Source: Bin94 sp965215535
Lineage (GTDB): Bacteria > Gemmatimonadota > Gemmatimonadetes > Longimicrobiales > Gaopeijiaceae
Direction: 5' to 3'
Assembly: GCA_965215535.1 (NCBI GenBank)
Contig: OZ244063.1
Coordinates: forward strand, 992,001 to 1,056,000
Length of the DNA: 64,000 bases
Position numbers and translations under genes: made by a program. Each line of letters starts with the position of its first letter. Position 1 is the stretch's first letter. A model generated the notes under the pieces. That model saw nothing but the letters and a program-made list of their open reading frames with translations. It did not search any database and was not told the origin of the DNA. Shown one piece after another: positions 1 through 8,037 of the stretch.

Positions 1-507
1 ATCGCGGGTGGCGGCGATCGTCTCAAAGCCGGGGGGCGGTTCATCGACATGGTCGCCGTGCGAGCACCAGACGGTGAGCTCGGTGTCGGGATCGAAGCCG
101 TGAAAGAGATCCTCCTCGGAGGGAGCGGCAATCTGCATGCGGGCCCGGCCGTATTCGCGCCTTCCCGGGACCACGGCGGCGCCCTTCCGCTGCGCCAGAA
201 GCTGCATGCCGTAGCAGATTCCCAGCACCGGAACGCCCGCATCGAGCACGCCGGCGTCAAGGCCGGGCACATCGGGGTCGTACACCGACGAGGGACCGCC
301 CGAGAGCACAATGCCATCGGGGGCCCAGCGCTCCAGCCACGCGTCGGAGCGGCCGGGAGGATGGATCTCGCAATAGACGCGGGCCTCGCGAATCCGGCGC
401 GCGATCAGTTGGGTAAACTGCGAGCCGTAATCGACAATCAGAATGCGGCTGTGCGCATCGGGGCGCGGAGGCGGGGGCGTGTCGGCCGGAGAGTTTGGCG
501 GCTTCAT
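1..507 (-). CDS. guaA: GMP synthase, N-terminal part (runs off the left edge)
   Basis: Amination of XMP to GMP with glutamine as nitrogen donor, in cytosolic purine synthesis. The visible 169 residues are the class I glutamine amidotransferase domain. It opens with a Pro-rich stretch to about residue 18, then ILIVDYGSQFTQLIARR, the LSGGPSSVYD loop, and the nucleophile elbow GICYGMQ with Cys98. The ATP-pyrophosphatase and dimerisation domains lie outside the window. The ATG at 507 overlaps the lysA TGA as ATGA, which suggests translational coupling and fixes the start. Nothing looks broken; the truncation is only the window boundary. Other amidotransferases such as CarA are less likely because of the DYGSQ and GGPSSVYD signatures. 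Confidence 0.93.
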   Translation of the reverse strand, partial: MKPPNSPADTPPPPRPDAHSRILIVDYGSQFTQLIARRIREARVYCEIHPPGRSDAWLERWAPDGIVLSGGPSSVYDPDVPGLDAGVLDAGVPVLGICYGMQLLAQRKGAAVVPGRREYGRARMQIAAPSEEDLFHGFDPDTELTVWCSHGDHVDEPPPGFETIAATRD

Positions 508-1736
508 GGCAGCTCGTTGCGAATAAGGTCGGCGTAGCTCTCGCGACGGCGAATCCGTTCGGCCCGCTCACCCCGCAGAAGTACCTCGGCGGGGCGGAGA
601 CGCGAGTTGTAGTTGGATGCCATGGCGAAACCGTAGGCACCGGCCTGCAGGACGCAGAGAAGGTCGCCCGGCGCCGGCAGGGGAAGATCGAGGTCGCGCG
701 CCAGAAAGTCACCCTGCTCACACACCGGCCCCACCACATCGACCCGCGCCACCCGGCTGCCCTCGTCGCGCACCGGCACAATTGCATGTCGGCTGCCATA
801 GTGGCTGGGACGCAGCAGCTCGGTCATGCCGGTATCGGTGATGACAAAGGTGGTGCCCCCGCTCTCCTTGAGGTGCAGCACCCGGATGACGAGTGCGCCG
901 GCGTCGCCCACCAGGAAGCGACCCGGCTCGACGACCAGCGCGAGGCCGCGGTCGCGGAGCCGCGCGGCCACCGTCGGGCCCAGGGTGGCCAGATCCAGAT
1001 CGTCGGCAACCGGACCCGCGATTCCAAAGCCGCCGCCCAGGTCGATATAGCCGATCTCGGCGCCGGAGTCGCTACGGGCCGCATCGGCCACATCGAGCAC
1101 GATATCGAGCGCGCGCAGAAAGGGACCGGCCGTACGCAACTGCGAACCGATATGAACATCGATTCCCACCGGGTGCAGATGGGGGTGCGCGGCGATCCGG
1201 CGGTAGAGCGCGACGGCCTCCTGCGGCGCGACCCCGAACTTGGCGGCGGCGTGTCCGGTGCGGGTGAATTCGTGGGTCTCGGTCTCGACATCGGGATTGA
1301 CGCGGACCGCGACCGGCGCGCTGCGCTCCATGGCGGCCGCCACCCGCCCCAGGGCCTCGAGCTCGCCGGCGCTTTCGATGTGAAAGGCGCGAATTCCCGC
1401 CTCAAGGCCCTCGCGCATCTCGGTCGTGCTCTTTCCCACTCCGGCAAAGACCACGCATTCGCCCGCAAAGCCGGCTCTCCGGACCCGGTAGAGCTCTCCG
1501 CCGCTCACAATATCGGCACCGCACCCGGCGTCGGCCAAAAGACGCAGCAGCGCCAGATTGGCATTGGCCTTCACCGAATAGGCAATCAGCAGATCGACCC
1601 CGGCAAAGGCTTCGCGAACGGCGCGCAGCCGCTCCAGAATCCGGTCGCCATCGTAGATGTAGAGGGGAGTGCCATGCCGCTCGGCAAGCGCCTCGACCGA
1701 ATGGGCGCCCCACTGCAGAACGCCCTTGCTGCGCAC
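504..1736 (-). CDS. lysA: Diaminopimelate decarboxylase
   Basis: PLP enzyme that decarboxylates meso-diaminopimelate to lysine, the last step of the pathway. About 410 residues, normal for the family. The PLP lysine sits in AYSVKANAN near the N-terminus, followed by HIGSQL, the phosphate-binding IDLGGGFGI and VEPGRFLVG, and the C-terminal CEQGDFLARD and YGFAMASNYN motifs, which carry the other subunit's active-site residues. The frame stays open upstream, but that part reads as the reverse of proS and has no homologous look. GTG at 1736, 17 bases after the proS stop, gives a normal N-terminus, with the conserved HGTPLYIYD about 20 residues in. No clear SD is visible. The stop overlaps guaA. 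Confidence 0.93.
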   Translation of the reverse strand: MRSKGVLQWGAHSVEALAERHGTPLYIYDGDRILERLRAVREAFAGVDLLIAYSVKANANLALLRLLADAGCGADIVSGGELYRVRRAGFAGECVVFAGVGKSTTEMREGLEAGIRAFHIESAGELEALGRVAAAMERSAPVAVRVNPDVETETHEFTRTGHAAAKFGVAPQEAVALYRRIAAHPHLHPVGIDVHIGSQLRTAGPFLRALDIVLDVADAARSDSGAEIGYIDLGGGFGIAGPVADDLDLATLGPTVAARLRDRGLALVVEPGRFLVGDAGALVIRVLHLKESGGTTFVITDTGMTELLRPSHYGSRHAIVPVRDEGSRVARVDVVGPVCEQGDFLARDLDLPLPAPGDLLCVLQAGAYGFAMASNYNSRLRPAEVLLRGERAERIRRRESYADLIRNELP

Positions 1737-1753
1737 GGGGCCGGGAAGACCGC

Positions 1754-3223
1754 TCAGTACGCCCGCGCCCACACCACTTCCATGCGCGCCTGTCCGCCGC
1801 CGGGACAGCGCCCGGGTTGCGTGGCCGAACGGAACTCCTCGCCGGGAATGACCCGGATGGTGGCCCGGGTGGCCTCCTTGACCTGGGTCTCGACCCCGGC
1901 ATCGCCGCTCCATCCCGAATAGACGAAGCCGATCCCGCTATCGAGGATCTCGCCCAGCTCCGCGACCGACGACACCTCGCCCCGCCAGCTTGCCGCCTCG
2001 CGCGCGGTGCGGGCCGCCTCGAGGAGCCGATCCTGCAACGCCTCGAGCCGCGCGGGCATTTGGGCCACCGCCTCTGCCCCGGGGAGCGATTCCTTGCGCG
2101 CCGCCCCTGCGGCCACCACCCTCTCGGCCACCACCACCTCGCCCCGCTCCACATCGCGCGGGCCGAGCTCGAGACGCACAGGGACCCCCTTCCGCTCCCA
2201 CTCGAAGAACTTCGCGCCCGGCGAGAGGTGCATGCGCCGGTCCACCCGTGTCCGCACCCCCGCCTCTCCGAGTTCGGCGGCCACCGCATCGGCCTGCTCC
2301 AGCACTGAGGCCGCCTGCGCATCTCCGCGTGCAATCGGCACCACCACAACCTGGGTGGGGGCCAGTCGCGGCGGCACCACCACCCCCAGATCGTCGCCGT
2401 GGGTCATGACCATTCCCCCCACCAGACGGGTCGAAACCCCCCACGAGGTATTCCAGGCGTATTCCTCGCGCCCCTCCTCGCTCTGGAAGGTTAGCTCGAA
2501 CTGGCGCGCGAAGTTCTGGCCCAGCATGTGCGAGGTGCCCGCCTGCAGAGCCTTGCCATCCTGCATGAGCGCCTCGCAGGCGTAGCTCCGCACCGCGCCC
2601 GCAAACTTCTCCGCGTCACTCTTGAGGCCGGTCAGCGGGGGCATCGCAATCCACTCCTCCATGAAGCGCCGGTAGAGATCCAGGATCAGACGCGCCTCGG
2701 CCTCGGCCTCGGCCTCGGTGGCGTGGGCGGTGTGGCCCTCCTGCCAGAGGAATTCGGCGGTGCGCAGGAAGAGACGTGTACGCAGCTCCCAGCGCATGAC
2801 ATTGCCCCACTGGTTCAGCAGAATGGGCAGATCGCGGTAGCTCTGCACCCACTTGGCATACATGGCATAGATGATCGTCTCGGAGGTGGGCCGCACCACA
2901 TACGGCTCCTCGAGTTCGCGTCCCCCCGCATGGGTGACAACCGCCAGTTCGGGCTTGAATCCCTCGACATGCTGCTGTTCGCGCTCAATGAACGACATCG
3001 GAATCAGCAGAGGAAAGTATGCGTTCTCGTGGCCGGTTTCGCGGAACATGTCATCCAGCGCCCGCTGCATTCGCTCCCAGATGCCATAGCCCCAGGGACG
3101 GATGACCATGCTGCCCCGCACCGGCGAGTAGTCGGCAAGCTCGGCCTGCTGCACAACCTCGTTGTACCAGGCGCTGAAGTCCTCTGCGCGCGGCGTGACG
3201 CCCTTCTTCCCTCTCTGGCCCAT
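1754..3223 (-). CDS. proS: Prolyl-tRNA synthetase (short, archaeal/eukaryote-like type)
   Basis: Charges tRNA-Pro with proline in the cytosol. The 489 residues and absence of an inserted editing domain mark the archaeal/eukaryotic-like ProS class, not the longer E. coli type. Class II motifs are visible: VIRPWGYGIWE (motif 1), MRWELRTRLFLRTAEFLWQEGHTAH (motif 2 region) and GVSTRLVGGMVMTHGDD (motif 3 region), then an anticodon-binding domain from about residue 290. The C-terminus ends in Tyr, typical of this class. It starts 6 bases after the hisS stop and is followed closely by lysA, so it belongs to the long minus-strand operon. Confidence 0.95.
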   Translation of the reverse strand: MGQRGKKGVTPRAEDFSAWYNEVVQQAELADYSPVRGSMVIRPWGYGIWERMQRALDDMFRETGHENAYFPLLIPMSFIEREQQHVEGFKPELAVVTHAGGRELEEPYVVRPTSETIIYAMYAKWVQSYRDLPILLNQWGNVMRWELRTRLFLRTAEFLWQEGHTAHATEAEAEAEARLILDLYRRFMEEWIAMPPLTGLKSDAEKFAGAVRSYACEALMQDGKALQAGTSHMLGQNFARQFELTFQSEEGREEYAWNTSWGVSTRLVGGMVMTHGDDLGVVVPPRLAPTQVVVVPIARGDAQAASVLEQADAVAAELGEAGVRTRVDRRMHLSPGAKFFEWERKGVPVRLELGPRDVERGEVVVAERVVAAGAARKESLPGAEAVAQMPARLEALQDRLLEAARTAREAASWRGEVSSVAELGEILDSGIGFVYSGWSGDAGVETQVKEATRATIRVIPGEEFRSATQPGRCPGGGQARMEVVWARAY

Positions 3224-3229
3224 TTTGTC

Positions 3230-4567
3230 TCAGTCCGTCTCCGGCCGGACTCGCGTCTCCGGCCCTGCAGTGTCGGGTGCTCCCGCAAGGAGAGCGTCGA
3301 TTGTACAGAGTGTCTGCTCGCCGGTCGCAAGATCGCGCACCGTCGCTGATCGGGAGGCGGCTTCGTCGGGTCCGACGATGATGGCCCGCCCCGCCCCCGA
3401 GCGCGCCGCCATGCGCAGTTGTTTGCCGGTCGCAAGGGGACGGAGCGCATAGGTCACCGAACGGCCTGCCGCGCGCAGGCACCGGGCAATCTCCAGGGCA
3501 AGGGGACGCTGCGCCGGAAGCACCCAGATCATGAAGTCGTCGCAGGCCGGAGCGGCCGCAGGGATCAGAGCGCGCTCCCGCAGAAGCTCGGTCAGCACCA
3601 CATCGCCCATTCCGAAGCCCACCGCCGGAAGCGATTCCCCGCCCACCAGCTCCAGGAGCCGGTCGTAGCGGCCTCCGCCACAGATCGCGCGCAGCGTGCC
3701 GGCCCGGTCGAAGAGCTCGAAGACGATGCCGGTGTAGTAGGCCAGTCCCCGCACAATGGTAAAGTCGAAGACCGGAAAATCGCCCAGTCCCATCTCTTCG
3801 AGAAGCCGACTGTGCTCTGCCAGCGGCTCCAGCGCCCGGATCACCTCGGGGGCGTCCGCAAAGCGTCGGCGAAGACGCTCCAGGGGGTCGTCGCCCATCA
3901 GCTCCAGGAGCGTTCGGGCCGCCTCGGTCCCCAGTCCAAGCTCATCCAGCCCCGCGCGGGTGCGCTCCTCGCCCGCCCGCCCCGCCTTGTCGATCACCGC
4001 CAGGCAGGAGAGATGCAGTCCGGCGGGAATGTTCAGCGCCCGGAAGACCGCCGTCACCAGCCTGCGGTCGTTCACCCGGGCCACCACATCGCTCTCGTCC
4101 AGCCCCAGACCCCGCACGGCCTCGATCGCCACCGCCAGCACCTCGGCGTCGGCGGCCACCCCGGCCTCGCCCACAATATCGACATTGAGCTGAAAGTGCT
4201 CGCGCAGACGCCCGCGCTGACTGCGTTCGTAGCGAAAGAGCTGCGGAATCGAGAACCAGCGGATCGGCTTGGCCATGCCCCGGCTGCGGCCTGCCAGAAT
4301 GCGGGCGAGCGATGGCGTCATCTCGGGGCGCAGCGCGACTTCGCGGCCTCCTCTGTCCGCAAAGCGATAGAGCTGGTCGGCGATCTCCTCGCCACTCTTC
4401 TCCACATAGAGCGCGAGAGGCTCCAGGGGGGGGCCGTCGTACTGATGAAAGCCGTGTGCGCGCGCGACCCGGCGCCAGCTCGAGAAGATGTGGGTGCGGA
4501 GAGCGAAATCGTCGGGCGCGAAGTCGCGGAAACCCGGGAGCCGGGCAAAGGTCGAAGCAGAGGACAT
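3230..4567 (-). CDS. hisS: Histidyl-tRNA synthetase
   Basis: Charges tRNA-His. The 445-residue protein has class II motifs: RPEMTPSLAR, the motif 2 loop FRYERSQRGRLREHFQ, the histidine-binding signature VRGLAYYTGIVFE, and motif 3 GGGRYDRLLELVGG with GFGMGDV. A C-terminal anticodon-binding domain follows from about residue 340. The ATG at 4567 lacks an SD. A TAGATT box lies 7 bases upstream (4575-4580), so an internal near-leaderless promoter is possible (see findings). It is 47 bases from folC and 6 bases from proS. HisZ is unlikely because the full catalytic motifs and anticodon domain are present. Confidence 0.95.
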   Translation of the reverse strand: MSSASTFARLPGFRDFAPDDFALRTHIFSSWRRVARAHGFHQYDGPPLEPLALYVEKSGEEIADQLYRFADRGGREVALRPEMTPSLARILAGRSRGMAKPIRWFSIPQLFRYERSQRGRLREHFQLNVDIVGEAGVAADAEVLAVAIEAVRGLGLDESDVVARVNDRRLVTAVFRALNIPAGLHLSCLAVIDKAGRAGEERTRAGLDELGLGTEAARTLLELMGDDPLERLRRRFADAPEVIRALEPLAEHSRLLEEMGLGDFPVFDFTIVRGLAYYTGIVFELFDRAGTLRAICGGGRYDRLLELVGGESLPAVGFGMGDVVLTELLRERALIPAAAPACDDFMIWVLPAQRPLALEIARCLRAAGRSVTYALRPLATGKQLRMAARSGAGRAIIVGPDEAASRSATVRDLATGEQTLCTIDALLAGAPDTAGPETRVRPETD

Positions 4568-4614
4568 GGCCGCGAATCTATCCGATCGTTTTCACGGGCT
4601 GCAAGGGTTGGCGG

Positions 4615-5907
4615 TCATGCCGGAAAGGGATCCAGATCGAGAAGCGTCAGCGCGTCGCCCACCGTGTGGCACGATCCGGTAATCAGAAGCGTTCCGGAGC
4701 GGGCCAGCTCCTGCCCGCGAGCCAGCGCCGCAGACATCTCGGGCCGCACCTCCAGGGCGCTCCGGCCCGCCCCCACCCGGCCCGCCACCTCTTCGGGATC
4801 CCAGGCCCTCCCGGCCGGCGCCGAAGAGGGGATTGTAAAGATCGCCCGGTCGGCCAGATCGAGGAGGGGCGGGAGCATCTGCAGCCAGTCCTTGTCGCCC
4901 AGGATTCCGGCCAGAAGCACGATCGGTCGGGGGGGCGCCAGATCGGAGAGAACCCGCACCAGCGCGCGCGATCCCGCCACATTGTGCGCAACATCGAGAA
5001 CCAGCAGAAGATCGTCCAGACGATGAATGTCCACCCGGCCCGGCCATACGACATCGGCAAGCCCGCGTCTGATCGCTGCGGGGGCAGGCGGATGTGGAAG
5101 CAGCTCCAGGGCGCGCACCGCAAGGGCGGCATTGATTGCCTGGTGGGCGCCGGGAAGGGGGGTGGCCAGCTCCATGACGCCGCCGCGCCGGGTCGCGAAG
5201 CCGAAGCGGGTTCCGGTCGTTTCGAGACGGGGATGCAGTATGTCGCGCGCGGGATCGACGATGTGCAGGGGCGCTCCCACCTCCTCGGCCCGGGCGCGCA
5301 GCACCTCCAATACGGCAGGGTCGGTCGCGGCTGTCACCACCGGAACGCCCGCCTTGACAATGCCGGCTTTTTCGCGCGCAATCGCTACGGCCGAATCGCC
5401 AAGGTACTCCTGGTGATCGAGCGCCACATTGGTGATCGCCGCCACCTCGGGTTCGATCACATTGGTGGCGTCGAGGCGGCCGCCGAGCCCCACCTCGATA
5501 CAGGCGATCTCGACCTCCTCCTCGGCAAAGATTGTCAGCGCCAGGAGGGTGGTGGCCTCGAAGAAGGACATGCCCAAAGAGCGGGTCAGAGGACGCAGCC
5601 GCCGGGCGGTGGCCTGCAGCCGCGCATCGGTCAGGGGGGCGCCCGCAACGAGAATGCGCTCGCGGAAGGAGCAGAGGTGGGGCGAGGTGTAGAGTCCGGT
5701 ACGCGCACCCTCCGCGCGCAGAATCGAGGCCCAGGACGAGGCGACCGAGCCCTTGCCGTTGGTTCCGCCCACGTGCAGGCAGCGGTAGTCGCGGTGGGGA
5801 TCGCCGAGCGCGGAGAGCGCCGACCGCATCCGCTCCAGTCCCCAGTCCACAACGCTCTCGGCCTCCGGGAAGAGGGCGGCGGCGAGCGGATCGGGAGCGG
5901 GATTCAC
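4615..5907 (-). CDS. folC: Folylpolyglutamate synthase / dihydrofolate synthase
   Basis: Adds glutamate to dihydropteroate and to folates, using ATP. About 430 residues. It shows the Mur-ligase-like ATP loop HVGGTNGKGSVAS, TGLYTSPHL, the FEATTLLAL helix, GLGGRLDATNV, ITNVALDH and the C-terminal DVAHN and ITGSCHTVGDAL motifs. The start is GTG at 5907, whose GTGA overlaps the accD TGA, as expected for coupled translation. The open frame continues upstream but only antisense-like to accD. Whether it does both reactions or only polyglutamylation cannot be told from sequence; no folP is in the window. Confidence 0.93.
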   Translation of the reverse strand: MNPAPDPLAAALFPEAESVVDWGLERMRSALSALGDPHRDYRCLHVGGTNGKGSVASSWASILRAEGARTGLYTSPHLCSFRERILVAGAPLTDARLQATARRLRPLTRSLGMSFFEATTLLALTIFAEEEVEIACIEVGLGGRLDATNVIEPEVAAITNVALDHQEYLGDSAVAIAREKAGIVKAGVPVVTAATDPAVLEVLRARAEEVGAPLHIVDPARDILHPRLETTGTRFGFATRRGGVMELATPLPGAHQAINAALAVRALELLPHPPAPAAIRRGLADVVWPGRVDIHRLDDLLLVLDVAHNVAGSRALVRVLSDLAPPRPIVLLAGILGDKDWLQMLPPLLDLADRAIFTIPSSAPAGRAWDPEEVAGRVGAGRSALEVRPEMSAALARGQELARSGTLLITGSCHTVGDALTLLDLDPFPA

Positions 5908-6761
5908 CCCCAGGGCCGCCACCCCGTGCCGGTATGCCGCAGGAAGAGGGCGATCCAGTCGCGGAGCTCGCGCCGATCCACAACCCGGTCCACCATGCCG
6001 TGCTCCTCGAGAAACTCGGCGCTCTGGAATCCGGGGGGCAGCTCCTGCTTGATCGTCTCGCCGATGACGCGCGGGCCGGCAAAGCCGATGAGCGCCCCCG
6101 GTTCGGCAAGGTTGATGTCGCCGAGCATGGCGTAGGAGGCGGTGACGCCCCCGGTCGTGGGATCGGTCAGAACCGAGATGTAGGGAATGGATTGTTCGTG
6201 CAGGCGGGCCAGAACCGCAGCGGTCTTCGCCATCTGCATCAGCGAAAAGATCCCCTCCATCATGCGCGCGCCCCCCGATGCGCTCACCACGATCAACGCC
6301 GCGCTTCCCTTCAGCGCCTCGCGCCCGGCCCGCGCGATCTTCTCGCCCACCACCGAGCCCATCGATCCCCCGATAAAGGCAAAATCCATGACCGCCAGCA
6401 CCACCGGCAGCCCCTCGATCCGGGCCCGCCCCGTGATCACCGCCTCGTTGCGCTGCGTGCGCCTGCGCGCCGCCTCCAACCGGTCGGGATACGCCTTCAG
6501 ATCGCGAAAATCCAGCGGGTCGCCACTGGTCATGGCGGTATCGAGCTCGTCGAAGGACTCGGTGTCGGCCAGGAGTTCGACATAGCGCGCAGCCGGAATC
6601 CGGAAGTGATGCCCGCACTCCGTACAGACGCCCAGATTGCGCTCCAGTCGCTCCCGATAGAGGATCTCGCCGCATCCGTCGCACTTGCGAAAGACATCGG
6701 ACGGGAGATCGCGACGGTCGCCGGGCGAGAGGCGCGGTTTCTGCCTTCTGAACCAGGACAG
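5904..6761 (-). CDS. accD: Acetyl-CoA carboxylase carboxyltransferase subunit beta (CTG start)
   Basis: Beta subunit of the carboxyltransferase that makes malonyl-CoA for fatty acid synthesis. It needs AccA, which is not in the window. The crotonase-like core is intact: FIGGSMGSVVGEKI, SASGGARMMEG, TDPTTGGVTASYAMLGD, FAGPRVI. The N-terminal zinc ribbon is complete only if translation begins well upstream of the first ATG (6533). The rodA stop (6795-6797) bounds the frame and no ATG, GTG or TTG occurs before the zinc ribbon. CTG at 6761 begins (L)SWFRRQKPRL and puts the zinc cysteines at 27, 30, 46 and 49, the E. coli AccD spacing. The resulting 285 residues are the usual length. Confidence 0.9.
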   Translation of the reverse strand: MSWFRRQKPRLSPGDRRDLPSDVFRKCDGCGEILYRERLERNLGVCTECGHHFRIPAARYVELLADTESFDELDTAMTSGDPLDFRDLKAYPDRLEAARRRTQRNEAVITGRARIEGLPVVLAVMDFAFIGGSMGSVVGEKIARAGREALKGSAALIVVSASGGARMMEGIFSLMQMAKTAAVLARLHEQSIPYISVLTDPTTGGVTASYAMLGDINLAEPGALIGFAGPRVIGETIKQELPPGFQSAEFLEEHGMVDRVVDRRELRDWIALFLRHTGTGWRPWG

Positions 6762-6794
6762 GGTGTAGCTCTCGGGTCGGAGGAGGGGGAATGA

Positions 6795-8036
6795 TCAGCC
6801 GCCGGGCGACACATCGCGGGCAAGCGTCAGAACAATCGCCGCCGCCGCCCAGGACATCAGCAGAAAGGAGCCGCCATAGCTGATAAAGGGAAGGGGAATC
6901 CCCGTGATCGGAACCACTCCGACCGTCATTCCCACATTAATGACCACATGGGTCAGCCAGGCCCCAATCATAGCAAAGACAAAGATCCCGGCAAAGGGCC
7001 GATCGGTCGCCTGGGCCAGGCGGATCATCCAGAAGAAGAGCCAGCCGAAGACGAGCAGCGTCAGGGCAACGCCTACAAATCCCAGCTCTTCGCCCACCAC
7101 GCTGAAGATGAAGTCGGTGTGCTGTTCGGGCAGGAAGGCGAGGCGCTTCTGCGTGCCCTCGGTGAAGCCCTTGCCCAGCAATCCCCCGCTTCCCACCGCC
7201 ACCTTCGACTGCACAATCTGCCACCCGGCCCCCTGCGGATCGATATCGGGGTCCAGGAAGACCAGGATCCGGTTGCGCTGATAGGTGGCCAGCGAATTCC
7301 AGAGCGGCTGCGCGATCGTTCCCGCCGCCAGATTGGCCAGGACCACGCCGAGCGATTCGACAAAGGAGATGCGGTGGCGCTGAAGGTACAGCCCGAAGAC
7401 GATGAGGATCACCAGCCCCGACCAGATCCAGATCTGGAAGGAGAAGATCAGCGAGAGCGCCGGCGAGGCCGTAAAGAGAATCAGCGGCCACGAGGCTCCG
7501 GCCCAGAAGATGGCGGCGAAGAAGATGCCGACAAAGGCAAGCGCGGTTCCCAGATCGGGCTGCAGAACCACCAGTCCCAGGGGAAGACCGACGAGTGCGG
7601 CCGGGTAGATGAGGTCGTGGACATGCTCAATGTTCCTGCGCCCGGCAAGGAGTCGGGCCAGAGCCAGCGCAGTCCCCACCTTGGCGATCTCGGAGGGTTG
7701 AAACTGGAAGCCGCCGACGACCAGATAGGTCGATGTTCCCGCTGCGGTTCCCGAGCCGGTGCCGAAGAAGAGCGTCATCCCCAGAATCGCGACCGAGATC
7801 AGATAAAGGGCGTAAGCGCTCATCTCGAACCACTTCGGGCGGATCTGCGAAGCCGTGATCAGGAGCAGAATCGATCCGGCCAGCACAACCGCCTGGCGAA
7901 TCCAGATATTCCGGGTGACGGGGTTGGGATCGTTCTGGATCCCCGCCGAGTAGATCATCGCGACGCCGAAGAGAGAAAGCAGCAGAATGGCGCCGGTGAA
8001 TCGCCAGTGGCGAACCCAGGGCAGAGTGGCCAGCAC
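6795..8036 (-). CDS. rodA: Rod-shape SEDS glycosyltransferase RodA
   Basis: Integral membrane peptidoglycan glycosyltransferase that polymerises lipid II with its partner PBP2 during lateral wall growth. About 413 residues with some ten hydrophobic segments from residue 12 onward. SEDS signatures are visible: FQPSEIAKVG, LQPDLGTALAFVGIF, YQRNRILVFLDPDIDPQGAGWQIVQSK split over one loop, FIFSVVGEELGF, and the terminal GIPLPFISYGGS. The start is GTG at 8036, one base after the mrdA TGA; an upstream open frame is antisense noise. Adjacent mrdA and mreBCD identify it as RodA and not FtsW. Confidence 0.94.
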   Translation of the reverse strand: MLATLPWVRHWRFTGAILLLSLFGVAMIYSAGIQNDPNPVTRNIWIRQAVVLAGSILLLITASQIRPKWFEMSAYALYLISVAILGMTLFFGTGSGTAAGTSTYLVVGGFQFQPSEIAKVGTALALARLLAGRRNIEHVHDLIYPAALVGLPLGLVVLQPDLGTALAFVGIFFAAIFWAGASWPLILFTASPALSLIFSFQIWIWSGLVILIVFGLYLQRHRISFVESLGVVLANLAAGTIAQPLWNSLATYQRNRILVFLDPDIDPQGAGWQIVQSKVAVGSGGLLGKGFTEGTQKRLAFLPEQHTDFIFSVVGEELGFVGVALTLLVFGWLFFWMIRLAQATDRPFAGIFVFAMIGAWLTHVVINVGMTVGVVPITGIPLPFISYGGSFLLMSWAAAAIVLTLARDVSPGG

Positions 8037-8037
8037 C

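Noticed and set aside
5907..6684. A longer N-terminus for folC
   Set aside because: That frame is antisense-like to accD; the GTGA overlap at 5907 gives the normal FolC start.
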